This document shows positions 25,366 through 38,303 of a stretch of 64,000 nucleotides of DNA, one piece after another; position 1 is the stretch's first letter, and each line of letters starts with the position of its first letter. A model generated the notes under the pieces. It was given only the letters and a program-made list of their open reading frames with translations. It did no database searches and had not been told where the DNA came from. The DNA comes from Anarhynchus alexandrinus. Lineage: Eukaryota > Chordata > Aves > Charadriiformes > Charadriidae. The position numbers and the translations under genes were made by a program. The stretch is from positions 310,001 through 374,000 of the forward strand of contig VUYV01000519.1 of assembly GCA_008711295.1 (NCBI GenBank), in the 5' to 3' direction.

Positions 25366-28300
25366 CAAAGTCTTTTGGTGGAAGTTAACTTCCTGCCCCA
25401 GTCACACAAGCTGTGCTGAGGTTATGAAGGCAAATATTTATCATTTGATAAAGGGTTATGATCTGCTGACCTTGGAATTAGTCTTGATGGCAAGTAAAGC
25501 AGAGTTCTTAAAAGCTGTTGTTACAAGCAGGGAGCCAAAATGGTCAAAAGTTTCCTGTGTAATTTATGTCAGGTTGCTTTGGTTTTTTTTTACTTTATTT
25601 TTATGTTCTTCAGAGAGCCGTACGCTGGTGGTTGGTAGGAACTACAGATCATCTTGCAGGATCTTACTCGTCTACTACAGCTGCAGATGTCCCTGCGCTG
25701 AGCACCTGGAATGGTCATGGGGAAGGGCGGTGAAAGGGATGCCCCGCAAAATTCTCACCTTGTGGACAAGGGGAGAAAGAGAGCAAAAAATCTCAGCTGT
25801 GTCTGAATAGACAACCAGGCAGGCAATCGCAATGCTACTTGTTTGCTCCTACTCTGTGTACATTATTATGCCCCTGAATTTGGGACTTTAGATTTATTAT
25901 AAAAATACTGGCTGCTTCTAGTGCACTCGCAGAGTTTGCAAACACATGCACAGGACCGAGTCATTTTTTAAACCCTGGCTGCAGAATGCCAGGACAGAGG
26001 TCTATCGTGCACTTTACAAAATGCTTTTCATCTTGCAAGTAATATTTACTGGCTTCAGTCCTTTTCTGCTCCTTTTCCTTGGGTGCTCGAGAAAAGCTTG
26101 TAAGATGTCCCCTGACAATCTGCCCTCTACTCCTTTGTGCTCTGTACAAGCTCTGCCCTATAACCCTGTTGCTCCTTTTCTCCTTTCCTTGGCAGATTTA
26201 TCACATCTATCTCCAAACTGATGAAAGTATTTCTCCCTACAAAGAGGTTTAAGTTAGCCCTAAGTTAGGAAGTCCCAATTTTTCCAGGTATTCTTCAAAC
26301 AAGTGTTTTCTAGTCCTTTCTTCCCAGTCTTTAAATGTCTTCTGCTATATTTCCCCCTTAAGCTGCAAATTTCCAGTTTATTGGGTTACAGATATGTGCT
26401 TTTAAATCAGCTGTCCTAGTCTGGCACTGCAGTCTTTTCCCTGATAGACTCTGGTTATTTTAGAAGCCATCCCTGTATGAGTAGTTTAAATTACTCCTTT
26501 GGCTGACCATGGCTTTGGGTCTCTCTCCTCAGTATTTCACATTCAAAGTCTGAGCCAGACAATCAGCTTCTCATTTGGTAAAAAAAAAAATTTAAATAAA
26601 TAAATAAGGGTAGTGGTGGTGGGAACTCTTCCCTTAGGGTGGGAGTGAGCCATGTTTTAGCACGTGTCCCCTCTGTGCCTATGTGTCCTACCATTACATG
26701 CAAAAGCAATTGAATTAGAAAAGAGAGAAGGTCTGAGAATTGAGTCTCAAATAAAGACAGCTGCTTTGCTGCTTTCGGGAGGTCATTCTCCTCATTACTC
26801 GCACGTACAGCATGCACGGAAGCATTTCTCAACCTCAGAAGTTTCATGTATTCACTCTAAGAATGCGGTCATCATCTTCCTAGGTACACACTTGCAGTTT
26901 TCCAGGAAGAAAACCAATAGGAAATGGAACAAGTGATCATATCTGATAAACTGTGAATAATCACCCAAGAGCTGCTGTAACGAACAATGCCAGGGGCGTC
27001 AAAATTCTTTAACGCCTGCCGAAGGATGACGACTGGGTTAGTAGAAACAGGGCTTTACCAGCAAGAGCTGAGCATTTGTTCTTCATCCAGCAAAGCTCAC
27101 TCACAACTAATATTAGATGTGTAAGTGGACCCAGTAAAGTCAACATTATTTTTAAGATTTGCTTTGTCCAGCTCTTCGCTTTTCTGCTTTACGTACCCTG
27201 GAGGGTATGGTGCATTGCATCCAAACAGGGTCTAAGGCTTTAACAACAATTAGCTGCTAAACAATAAAAAATAAACTCAGATCCTTATGCTTGCTCGCAC
27301 TAGATACCTGTGTGCCAAGATTTTTTCCAAGTGACTAATACTTTGAAGAACCTCCGGTTTCTAATTTTTGTTAACCTGAGCCACATCTCACTTGTACCTT
27401 CCCCAAACCTTGTGGTGTCTGTCCCTGGCTCCCTTGGAAACTCCCACCTCCCAGCACCTGGGGGTTATCATAGTCCACTGGTGTCCAGCTCTGTTGTCCC
27501 TTCTTCTCAATATTTACGGACTGCTGGTGAGGGTCCTTAACAGTTTCAGTGCCATGAGGTACTAGAATCTGGATAAAGACAGAGGGGAATGAATGAGAGC
27601 AATTTTTCTGGACACCAAGAAGGACTTTGAGAGGGTGGATGGGAGGAGATGTGCAAAGGGTGCATTTAAGGCCAACGGCTTTCTTTGCTGAGGAAATACT
27701 GCCCGCACCAAAGGATTTTGCCAAACCGGTGTCTGAGCTGGTGGTGCCTGGGATGGGTGCCTTCCCCTGCCTACATCTTCCTCGGCGGCAGGAGCTATTA
27801 GTGGTGTTGCAATGACAACAGGGAGGTGCAGCTGCAGCTCAGCAAACACACTCCTGTGCAAGCACTCCATCCAAACCAGGTTTCTGCTCTGGACTCAAGG
27901 TTTTAATTCATGTCAAGATTCAACAGGTGGATAACATGAACAAATGAGAGCGCTCAAGGGAGCGATGGGATGGGATGTGAAAGATGTCTATCAAAACCAA
28001 ACGTTTCATCCCTCAACATCTGCCACAAATGTTAATTATGTGTTCCCTTAACTCCTCTTCTTGAGTTTTATTTATTAGAAAACAGTTCTGTAACGCAGGC
28101 TGCCTGGTTGGCTCTCCATGGTTTGATACTGGTCAGGGAGGAGATTTTGCCTACCCAAGCAAAGCATTTCCCTTGTTCTGAGGCCAGGAGATCTTCACCC
28201 ATGATGAACAAACAGCAAAACGAACAGAACCAAGAGCAGACTGCTTAGTTTAGGACACGTTTCAGGCAATTTACCTACCGCAGGGCCCCCACTGTATGTC

Positions 28301-29079
28301 AGGAAGGGGGTATGTTCTTTCCCCTGGCCGTGATCATGGGGGTGAACCAAAGTGACAGCACGCCGAGACTTTTCTGCAGCTGCTGCAGGGCCTGGTTTCA
28401 TGCCCCCTCACCCAGGGGCTGCTGCTGGCGTCCACAGCGCAGGCTCCTGCTGGCAAAACACCGGCACTGAGTGACCCCTTGAGGGATTTCATCTCTGTTC
28501 CCCATCTTCCTCTCCCAATGCCTGCTGGATGCTCCCTCCCTGCTGTGCACATGTTGCATCTTGATTGCAAAATCCTCTGTGATGGACCTCTCTGTGCTGA
28601 TCAAGTAAAACCTACACTTAAGGCACAACACGCTACTGGTTGTCACAGGTCCCAGCACATCCCTCATGCTGCTGTCCTGTATTTACCTGCCTGCCATCTG
28701 CTGTGATCACTAACTGAAGGCTCACATCTGAAGGAGGACCATTCTCAGCTTCCAGACTCCACTGTGGCTTCCACAAGTCACTAACCACCCGTGATATTTC
28801 TGACATGTCCACATTGTCACTGGTGATCACACCAAAAGGCCCTGAGCCTGTTACACTCCTTATGGCAGGAGTACAATCCATCACACAGGCAGGTCCTCTG
28901 CGCTTCCAAGATGTGAGCAGCACAAATTAATTTTAAATACAGCTTTTCTGGATGATTGGCAAGTTGCACGAGCAATCTACTTCCAAAAAGCAACATTCTT
29001 AGCCCAAAGAGGGCTAGCAGCTAGGTTTTTGGTTTGCAACCTTCAATGCAATATAAATCAAGAGATCTGCAATAAAACT

Positions 29080-29100
29080 CCCCCCTTTTTTGGGGGGGGG
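29080..29100. repeat. C6-T6-G9 low-complexity block
   Basis: Six C, six T and nine G in direct succession. The C and G runs can pair as a six-base GC stem with a T6 loop. It lies just downstream of an AATAAA at 29,071. Most likely a simple-sequence accident. Confidence 0.8.
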
Positions 29101-29214
29101 CAAGTCTGAGCCATGCAGATTTGATTGCCGGAGCCTTGTGCGCTGTGCTTATTAACCCTGACGTTGTTAAACCCGAGCCAGGCCCTAGAAATAGTGCCTG
29201 AGCACTTCTGATCC

Positions 29215-29610
29215 AGTCACGCTTTGCAGAAACGGGTTGTTCGCAGCCCCGTTGCACGGACCTGCGTCGGCACCAGCCAGTGCTAGTGCGATTTAAAAGG
29301 ATCGGGGAATTAGCAGAGAAGGGACTTTGAATTTATGGCTGCTTCCCAGAATTTTCCTAGTCAGCTGGCAGGGGCTTTGGTTCCCCTGCATCGCTGCTCT
29401 CTCCCTCTCCCCGGGCTGAGCGCACCCATTACGGGGCTCCCACCTCTCCCTGCTCCAAGTGGGCAGCTCGGCTGCTGTGGGAAGCGCCCGGAGCAAGGCC
29501 CTGGAACCCTGAAAGGCCCTCCGGATTCCCGCTTCCCCCCGGCTCTTTTGTTGGCTTTGCACGGCGGCGAGCGGCCGCGCTTGCTGCGTGACTTTCTACA
29601 TGCCGGGGGT
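29215..29610. promoter_or_regulatory. CpG island, candidate promoter
   Basis: About 27 CpG dinucleotides fall in roughly 395 bases at about 60% GC by hand count, giving an observed-to-expected ratio near 0.75, well above the surrounding DNA. The densest part is 29,560-29,600. Open frames cross it on both strands (95 codons plus, 120 codons minus), but neither is recognised, and GC-rich DNA yields such frames easily. It could be the promoter of a non-coding transcript or an unmethylated regulatory island. Counts are from reading the sequence; promoter activity is inferred. Confidence 0.45.
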
Positions 29611-30080
29611 TCCTTCAGATGACATGATGGACATTCCCCCTTTGAACCCAGCCCGGGCCCATGCCAGAAAGGCCCATGATAGATTCCCCGTGCCATCCTG
29701 CAAAACAGGCTGAAATATAGCACCTTTTAACCAAAGCCCAGGGTAAACAATACAGGCTGTACTCTGGTTCATAAACAGTCCTCATTATTACAAAGGGCAT
29801 TTCAAACGCGGTGTGCTACAGCTTGACCTTAAAAGCTATAGACAATCTAGCGGAGCACAGACGGTTTCATAAAGTACAATCACTTCCTGCAATTCTTGGG
29901 GCAGTGCAGCCGGAGCCGTGCAAATCCTGTTTTCCCTGCATTGTTTCCTGCATGTGAATATCATCAGTCTAGTGGTGCTCGTAACCATGGCACTCGTTAA
30001 ACAGGAGCGGGGAGACTCCTGATAAAGCCATCCAGGACTCCAAGGATTTGCATGGGGCCAGCAACATCGGCCGGCTAAGA
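29611..30080. promoter_or_regulatory. Conserved-looking element beside the CpG island
   Basis: About 470 non-repetitive bases of balanced composition that carry a perfect octamer ATTTGCAT (30,046-30,053), a SOX-like CATTGTT (29,939-29,945) and a SOX-like AACAAT near 29,746. Clustering of POU and SOX sites is typical of developmental enhancers. The motifs are seen; enhancer activity and conservation are inferred. Confidence 0.25.
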
Positions 30081-31180
30081 CGGAGGTGCCAACCATCACT
30101 TCAAAAGATCCAACAAGCAACATATGCTAAACCAAAGTGCTTTAAGAATAGCTACTGGGTAAAAGTGCTGCCAGAACCAAGTTTAGGCCAGTAAAGATGG
30201 TGGGAGCACAGCGAGCCCCCCACCCCTCAGTGGGAGTGCTGTCTTTTGAGAAAGCCTTTGCCCCTGCCTGACGGTCCACATGTTCATGAGAACCCAGAGG
30301 TGCTGGGCTCATGGCAGCATTGGTGCAATGCAAGAGCAGATCCGCGGAAGGTGCAGAGGTCGGGGAGGATCACACCTCTCTCCCCACCACTCTCTGGTCA
30401 CTTCTCCATTTCCTCGCAGATAGGAAAAGAAAAAACATTGGACAGAGATACCACCAGAGACTGACAACATAATTGAAGGTAGACCCTTTGCAGTATGACC
30501 AGTTCATGGTCTGGTTAAAATTATTAATGACTGTCTGATTTATTTAATGATGTCTCCCTGGGGATATCAGGTTTCCAGACAACACAAAGACAGTACCTGC
30601 CTGGCGTATTCAGGACTGCCAAACCTTCCAAGCATTAAATTTTTACGGAGAAGTCCATATAAGTAAGTGCATGCAATTACACATTTAATGAACAAAAAAC
30701 ATAATGGGCTGACCATCGGTCATCTGGTCATCGTCAGACGCCGGAGTGCTTTGCAGTCTTTACCGGATTTGGGAACTAAAGCATCAGCAATACCCTGTTT
30801 AATACTGGAAGGTACCTGGGTCAAGAAGATGTTGGAGGTGTAATTGCTCCATAAAAGGTTTAATTTACAGACTGCTGCATCCCATAATGAAACCAACAGC
30901 GCCAAGCCTGACCTCGGTGTACAAGGCAGCGCCCACAGAGAATGAACCAGGCAGAGGTTACTGCAAATCTCAAGGCAAGTAAAGGCTTGGTGATGAGGAA
31001 ATTTTACATGAGTAATGAATCGAATATGGCAGGACATGGTTCATCATGCTCTTAGAATACTACAGTAAAAAAATTGTCTTTCCAAGAAAGAAGGGTGTTT
31101 GTCTGGGGTAGGAGTGCATACTTTAGTCCTGGTGCTGCTGGGTATGCAGGAATTGAATGCAAATTTTAAAATGTAAGGCA
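30081..31180. other. Unique DNA, no feature seen
   Basis: Mixed composition with short frames only. The last few hundred bases may be highly diverged 5' sequence of the following CR1 copy, but I could not support that. Confidence 0.4.
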
Positions 31181-33142
31181 AAGGGGATGACGATGGTCAC
31201 AAAATGGTCATGTTCATGAAAAGAGTAAAAACCACAAAAGAAACACCAGCTTCTGGAAAGCAAACTTCAACAGCATCATAGAAATGGTAAGTCAGGTCTC
31301 ACAGAAAGACATTCTGGAGGAAAGAAATGCAGAAAAGTTACTATGCAAGCCTGCATTTGGACAGCCACAAAGTAGCCTGAGTCGCAGAGGAGAAAAGGAA
31401 GTATAGGCGAAGAGCAATAGGACAGCGCCGACAGTTTGTGGAAGATTGCCACGTCAATGAAATGAATGTAGAAGTGGAAGTGCAGACTTGTATTGAAGAA
31501 TGAACATAGAGGAATAGCACAAGCACGTAAATGCAAAATGAATAGCAACTAGCAAGGGGTATAAAAGGCTTCCCAGATGTCCAGGAGCAACTGGACAACA
31601 CAGGAAAACCCGTTACTTATTGGATAAAGAGGAGACATAACGGCTGAAACAGAGAAGTCTGTTCAAGTCTTTGTAAAAAAGTTTACTGTGAAATTGATTT
31701 AGCAGGTGACAAGTATAAAGGCCAAGATAGAAAAAGAATTGCCCGAATAGTTTTTAGATAAGATAAATGCTTTCAAATTCATGAGGTCTGATGAAACCCG
31801 CAGTAGCGTAATTAAGGAACTAATCAAAGCAGACTGAGATATTAGTGATTATCTGCAAGAATTCAAGGTTTAAAAAGGATGTCCCAGAGGGCTGGAAAAT
31901 GGCAGAGAGAGGACCTATCTTTATAGAGAGGAAAAAGGAGGAGCCAGGGAATTCAAAACTAATCGGCCTAACATTGATAAATGGAAAGATAATAGAATGA
32001 ATAATTAAATAACCAATTTATAATCCCAAGAGAACAATATGTTGACAAATATCAGATAGTGCAGATTATGTATTTTTTTTAAGAACAAGGCATGTCAGAC
32101 CAATTTAGTGGGTAAGTAGCCCAGTAATTAAGAAAGAGGCAGGATGCCATTTTCTGAAACAATATTCTGAGAAGTAAAATAGGAAAATATGATCTTGGTG
32201 AAGTCACATTCACCTCAATGTGCCACTGAGTAAAAAACATCACTTGGAGATCAGTTATCAGTCATTTACTGTTGGGGCAGGACGACATTTAAGGAAGCCC
32301 TTTGTGCATTTATTCTAGTCTCTGCTCTATTTGCATTCATTAGAGGCAGGGACTGACAGTCCTACAGACTGACAGCGCCTACAGCACTAGCTATAGAGCT
32401 AGTGAATGATCCAAAGAGGGGAGGGGTTTCAAGTCTGCAGCACAAAATCCAGCAAAGATGAAGCATTTTTTAATGCACAGATAAAACTGATTGAATAAGC
32501 AAAGAAGTTACAGCGCACCAAGAAGTGATCTTGGGGATTACGGGGGACCAGAAATTCAATGTGCACATAGAAAAGAGGGTGAATCTTTTTTTCAAGGTGT
32601 ATCAATAGGAGGGCTGGATGTGAAACACAAGGCGATCAGCTTGGGTTGTGTGACACTGGTGGGCCATTAGCTTGGGTCCCCATTTGAGATGAGATCAATG
32701 TACTAGTGAGTTCAGAAGAGAGTAATTGGGGTGCTATGTGATGAGAAAAACATATTATTCAAGCAAAGGCTGGTAAAACTGTCTTTGTTTAGTACAGAAA
32801 CAGGAGCAGAGGGAGAACAAGAGAAGGAGAGATGCTATCAGTCTTGCAGCGTGGAAGAACGGTGTTACATGAAGAACAGAACTTAGTTGTTCTCTGCATT
32901 AAGGAGAATCTTGTTTATTTTGCACAAAGAAGATCTGAGCTAGGTGCCTAGAAACACCCCCCCCCCCCCAAAAAAAAACCCAAACAAAATCCAACATTTT
33001 CTCATTCGAAGGATAGTTGGAACAAGCTACCAGAGGAGGTTGTACAAACCCTGTCATTGGAGGACTGTTAGAGAAACAGCTGTCAGGGTTGCTCTAGGTC
33101 ATCTCTTGAGGTCCTTTCCAGCCCTGCTTTTGTATGATCTTG
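31180..33142 (+). mobile_element. Old CR1/L3-like LINE copy, about 2 kb
   Basis: On the plus strand this follows the order of CR1 ORF2. Near 31,881-31,997 an open stretch reads VPEGWKMAERGPIF and then KKEEPGN, matching the reverse-transcriptase segment with W..A..TPIFKKG and DPGNYRP in the family. Near 33,015-33,070 it reads SWNKLPEEVVQTLSLED, the C-terminal LWNxLPxEVV block of ORF2. It ends in the usual GGTCC-TTTCCAGCCC-type 3' UTR at about 33,142. Many stops, frameshifts and indels show age, and a C13-A9 expansion at 32,957-32,978 interrupts it. The 5' boundary is approximate. It is more diverged than the copies at 37,122 and 58,111, so probably an older subfamily. Confidence 0.8.
32957..32978. 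repeat. C13-A9 homopolymer tract inside CR1
   Basis: Thirteen C followed by nine A, inserted within the C-terminal region of the old CR1 copy. Probably a replication-slippage expansion, and a likely length polymorphism. Confidence 0.85.
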
Positions 33143-36100
33143 CAGAGTAATTAAGCCTCTGTTTAACATTATTCACATAAGTGACTTGCAAAATAGGCAG
33201 TGTTCCGAGTTGAGCACATGCTTAATTGCTTTGCTGGTCTGAAGCCCAAGGTATTTCTGGTAGGTGTTAATTTATTCCAAAAATTCTTGCTAGCAACTAT
33301 TCCCCTATGCACACTGACACCTGCAAAAAAATAAAAACACTATTATTCTGTTTCCAAGCTTCTGCATTCCTTTCAAACCACCCTGCCTTCTTCTGATAAT
33401 ACTAAGGAAATAAAAGATTCTCTGTTTGAAACCTTCTTTACTGAACCAAATTATTTCCTCATGTGCTGTAGATTCAAGAGAAACATGAGATCACTGAAAC
33501 AATGAAATGAATCATATCAATAAAGTATTAGGGATGCAAAGTATACATATGAACACATTTATAATTCATTCAAAAGCATATATAACACATACAGACATCA
33601 CACGCACTAATATATTCCCATAAGCCTTGAACTGCTGGAAAACCTCATCTTACAGCAGGAGGACCATTACTTCTAGTTCCTGGTATATCTCTGTGTTTAA
33701 CCTCATTGTACCTTGCCTCTGAGGCAGCCAGTGCGTGGTGGCCTCCATGACCACGAACAGAAAAACAGTTCATAAAGGAGGACTAAAACATCTTTGAGGA
33801 GCTGAGACATACTAAGATTTAATTGACTTTCCCGAAGCTAGATAACCTCTTCCTCCACGTGTGGGACTGAACCCCAGCAGCAAACAGCTGGTGACTGCAT
33901 GGAGAGGTTGGGGATGCTGAGCACAGCTCAAGTATCAACAAATCCTCATCTTTCTGTTGCTGGGTTGTTGTTGGGTTTTTTGTGTGTGTGTGTGTAATGC
34001 AGTGTTGTCCAGGAGTATCGGTCATGATTCAGTTCTTCCCACTCTGTACTAGATGTGCAAACATACAACAAAGGAAGGAGCTCTGCCTGAAGCTTTCCAA
34101 ACTGAGTGCAAGATGCAATACCACAGGTGGATGAAAGGAAGGCTGGGAGGAACAAAAGGAAACTGTGAGTCAGGTTGCGCTATTATCTGAGAAATTCTGC
34201 TGCTTACAGACGTGAATTTTAGTCCTTAAGAGGCTGCTTGTGGAATGCAATGAGAAATTGCCATCTTTGTCTTAAGATTTAGAGGGGGGGAATCGTTGAG
34301 AGAAGCTCCCGTGCCCAGAAAGCCAAGCAACGGGGTGCTTATGTTGCCAGCAAGCAGCAAGAAGTCTTGCTTCAACCCCTCGCTGCAAAGAGCTGGCAGT
34401 GAAGGGACTTGAACCTGGAGGTACAACAGAGCACGAGGTTGAGCTGTGTCTCACTGGGCTTGGACATCCCAGAAAAACCCAATGAACAGAGTAGAGATGG
34501 TGGATTGGGGCCAAGGAGGTGTTCAGTTCAGCCACACTCATTGCTGCTAAGCTTATTCCAGACCCATATCTATCAGAGGCTTCTGCCCTTCAGGTTTTTG
34601 GCTGGCGATGACGGTGGATGCCACCAGCCCCTCTTTGGACTAGGCTCTCTCCTGAGTTCTCCATTTTTAATTGGGAAATTGGTGAAAGGGGAGGGAAAGA
34701 TTCATGGTAAAGAGGGTTCCCTTTCCAATGGCAAGCTGGCTCCTGTGCAAGATTTGATGGCCACGAGCGGGGGACTCTTCACTTTCTTTCCTTCATACAA
34801 CCAAAAATTTGTTTTCTTGAAAACATTTTAACAGCAACACTAAAATATTGGGTTTGAGTTCACTTTCTATAAAACTTAAAACCGAATTTAAAAGATACTT
34901 GGGTTTTCCTGGCTTCCTGCAGATATGCTTAAATACAAGATTTTTTTTTTAGCAGTTACCCTTTCAGTATGAACTTTCAGATATGCTGCTTCACTAAAGG
35001 GGTTTTTCTTTGTGAAGCTGCAGTGCTTTAATTCTGATAAAGTGAAAGTCCCATCATTAATCTTTAAAACTGCAGAGAATATGAATTACTATTTTCTTAA
35101 AATACACATTTCTGTCAAGCCATTCATTTTTTATTTCAAAGATACTTATGTTTTCCAGCTTTCCTACTGACACATAAATTGGTGTTTTCCCAGCAGTTCC
35201 CCTCTGAACAAAATTTCTCACGCACTGTTCAGTCAGCCAGTTTCAGTTTGTAAGGTCTAATCCTTTAATTGTTTCACCGATGAAAATTCCAACAGCACAT
35301 GATTAAATCTCTGGCACATATTAGTTATTATTTCCTTATCAGTAATATTTACTATTTATTCTAGAGTAAATACGCTGGTGGAGCACCCAGACTGCAATAT
35401 GCAAGCTCATTGGAGGTTGTCTTGTAAATCACTTGCTAACAACTTCTCCCAGAAAGCCCCACCAAAGCCTTGGGAAAAACCTTAAAATTATCACCCTGAT
35501 GAACCTTCCTTGCTCGTACTACAGGGGGGGCAGAACATCCCCACAATGGCAAGTGCAGTCTCTCGGCCAATTTCAGTTGTGCCAGTGAACAGCATTTGCA
35601 AGTCCCATCAGGGAGAGGTATGGGTAGAATGGGTAGAGTGCCATGGCTCTGCAGATGGGTCTCAGGACTCAGGTTACCCTGATCCATGCAGCCTGGAGTG
35701 CAGACACAAGTGGACCAAAGTCAGAAACAGATATGGGGCAACACCGTGAGTCCACTTCTTTATGCCTAAAGATTGAGAGGGCTGGAGGTGGTAAGGTGGA
35801 GATAGCCCGTCTGGTCCCAAAAACCAAATCACTTGGGCAGGGCATGGAAGAGAGTTGCTGGCAGCACCTGGGGCTTTCTCCCAAGGGGAGAGCCCTTCTG
35901 TGCTTGCCCTTGGAGGCAGGGCAGGAGCTGCAGGGCGGTAGAAGCCTCCTCTGCCATTTCCAGCCACTCCTTCCCTCCTTGCTGGCCAGGCCAGCTGACC
36001 ATGATGCCATTTCACTCACTCACTCGCACCCCTTCTTCTCAGTAAATCATCTTTCTGCTCCCTCTTCCCTCTTTTAGCCTGAGAACATCAGTTTTCCCAA

Positions 36101-37121
36101 AAGGTAAGGACATTTGCTTGGAACTCATTACTAATCCACTGCAGGATTAGCAGAAAGTTAACATTCAAAGGCACAACAATGTTCGTGGGGAAGCTGAACA
36201 CCAAAATATTCTTAGTATAATTTTGAAATTCTGATTATTCCCTCCACCCCCCCATTGTAAAAAGATAAGCAATTCCAAGAGCACTGGATATACTGTGATC
36301 CTTTCCACAGTGGAGAACACACAAAAAGAATGCTATAATTGGAGATGGCAGAGAAGATTAAAAAAAGGGAGGGGGTGTTTCCTTGGAAAAGGCAGTAGAT
36401 TAAAACTGAAGCTTTCCTTAGAGACCTATTGTTTTTTGCTCACTTTTTGATGAGGAATACAGAAAAAATTTTTTTCTTGGGTGCAGAAAAGGACCTCCAG
36501 CCTAGGGAGGCACACCCCAGGATGGTGAGTGGGCTGGTGGTAGGAGTGCTCTTCCTCTTCCAGATTATAGACCACTTCTCAAGTGAATAGCTGTAAGTCT
36601 GAGATGTTGGCTATTGTGCAGCCTGTATTTTTTTTTTCCTTTCTTCCCCCATATTATTATTTCAATTTTATTTTTGGCAAAAACAATTGGGAGAGTCTTG
36701 GTTTCATTGCACTTTGACACAAGTGTCAACACCTTGAAATATTTTGCAAAATGGAATTCTTGCTGCCTGCCCAGCCCTATAATCAACACCCTGAGGTTTC
36801 CCCAGTCACCTATCTTACCAGCAAGTCTGGAAATCCTTAGGCTAAACGATGAACTAAAATACACGTGCCTGCAAAGGAAAGTTGGCACATACTGCTTTAA
36901 AACCCAGTTTTGTGGGGAAGCAACACTTGAAGCAGGGAAATTGCGAATCCCCAGTGAATCCCTGGTTCTAGAGGCCTCATCCTGGTTGGCTCCCCGTGAA
37001 TTCAGTCCAGTAACTGCTTAACTAAACAGCAACCCCACACCACAGAACGTATGGGAGAGGTAACCAGGTAAGCGTGGCAAGTGAGCACCAATGAGGACAG
37101 GGAAATCCTATGCACAGAGTT
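33143..37121. other. Unique DNA with one microsatellite, no gene recognised
   Basis: A (TG)7 run lies at 33,981-33,995. A segment at about 34,383-34,440 weakly resembles the core of a MIR SINE but is too diverged to assert. Between 35,500 and 36,080 frames up to 144 codons overlap on both strands with no recognisable domain. The remainder is AT-rich and featureless. Confidence 0.4.
33981..33995. repeat. (TG)n microsatellite
   Basis: Seven and a half TG units directly after a T6 run. Confidence 0.9.
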
Positions 37122-38303
37122 ATAGAATCATCAAATCCTTTAGGTTGGAAAAGACCTTTATGATTATTGAGTCCAACCATTAACCTAACACTGCCAAGTC
37201 CACCACTAAACCATGTCCCTAAGCACCACATCTACACGTCTTTTAAATACTTCCAGGGATGGTGACTCAACCACTTCCCTGGGCAGCCTGTTCCAATGTT
37301 TGATAACCCTTTTGGTGAAGAAAGTTTTTCTAATACCCAATCTAAACTTCCCCTGGTGTGAGGCCATTTCCTCTCATCCTATCGCTTGTTACTTGGGAGA
37401 AGAGACCGACCCCCACCTCACTACAACCTCCTTTCAGGTAGCTGTAGAGGGTGATAAGGTCTCCCCTCAGCCTCCTTTTCTGCAGGCTAAACAACCCCAG
37501 TTCCCTCAGCCACTCCTCATAAGACTTGGGCCTGAGACTCTTCACCAGCTTTGTTGCCTTTCTTTGGCCATGCTACAGCACCTCAATATCTTTCTTGGAG
37601 TGAGGCGTCCAAAACTGAACACAGTACTTGAGGTGGGGCCTCACCAGAGCTGAGTACAGCGGTACAATCACTTCCCTAGTCCTCTTGGCCACACTATTCC
37701 TGATACAGGCCAGGATGCTGTTGGCCTTCTTGGCCACCTGGGCACACTGCTGGTTCATATTCAGCCAACTGTCAACCAACACTCGCAGGTCCTTTTCTGC
37801 CAGGCAGCTTTCCAGCCACTCTTCCCTAAGCCTGTAGCGCTGCATGGGGTTGTTGTGACCCATGTGCAGGACCTGGCACTTGGCCTTGTTGAAGCTCATA
37901 CCATTGGCCTCAGCCCATCAATCCAGCCTGTCCAGATCCCTCTGTAGATCCTTCCTACCCTCAAACAGATCAACACTCCCACCCAACCTGGTGGTGTTTG
38001 CAAATTTACTGAGGGTGCACTCGATCCCCTCATCCAGATCGTTGATAAAGACATTACACAGAACTGGCCCCAATACTGAGCCCTGGGGAACACCACTTGT
38101 GACTGGGTGCCAACTGGATTTAACTCCCTTCACCACCACTCTTTGGGACTGGCCATCCAGCCAGTTCTTTCTTTTTTTTTCTTGGAGTATGCCCATCCAA
38201 GCCATGAGCAGCCAGTTTCTCCAGGACAATGCTGTGGGAAACGGTGTCAAAGGCTTTATTAAATCCAGGTAGAAAACATCCACAGCCTTTCCCTCATCCA
38301 CTA
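37122..38303 (-). mobile_element. CR1 LINE, 5'-truncated, best preserved copy
   Basis: The lower edge starts with the reverse complement of the bird CR1 3' terminus (TAGAATCAT...) at 37,122. Reading on minus gives the 3' UTR, then ORF2 back to the middle of the reverse transcriptase, where homology stops at about 38,303 after a block encoding [13 protein letters not shown]. This 5' truncation, with the 3' end intact, is the normal result of target-primed reverse transcription. A T-rich expansion lies near 38,168-38,181 but keeps the frame. The subfamily looks like the CR1-J/E group from its 3' UTR wording, which is recognition rather than an alignment. Confidence 0.95.
37206..38301 (-). pseudogene. 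CR1 ORF2 C-terminal remnant (reverse transcriptase), broken
   Basis: This part of ORF2 copied CR1 RNA into DNA at the insertion site. From 38,301 down to about 37,350 a single frame is open except for two stops: TGA at 37,918-37,920 and TAG at 37,573-37,575. The first sits where the family has an arginine CGA, so a CpG-to-TpG decay is likely. The RT core [12 protein letters not shown] is intact (residues 70-81 of the upstream segment). Motif A keeps YLD. The FADD box is changed to FANT (residues 100-103), so both catalytic aspartates of that box are lost. Near 37,350 an indel shifts the frame, and the last 48 or so codons then read cleanly ([18 protein letters not shown] and on) to the natural TAG at 37,206-37,208. 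It cannot encode active enzyme. Confidence 0.9.

Larger units (their letters stand above)
24791..29200. other. Unique DNA, no gene recognised
   Basis: Short overlapping frames only. The microsatellite at 25,342-25,365 is listed separately. A more GC-rich zone from 28,280 to 28,900 has frames up to 96 codons on both strands but nothing recognisable. No interspersed repeat was identified with confidence. Confidence 0.45.

Noticed and set aside
27370..27760. Possible CR1 remnant
   Set aside because: No ordered ORF2 or 3' UTR words could be found on either strand, unlike the accepted copies.
34383..34440. MIR-like core sequence
   Set aside because: Only a dozen or so positions fit in order; too diverged to call without a profile search.
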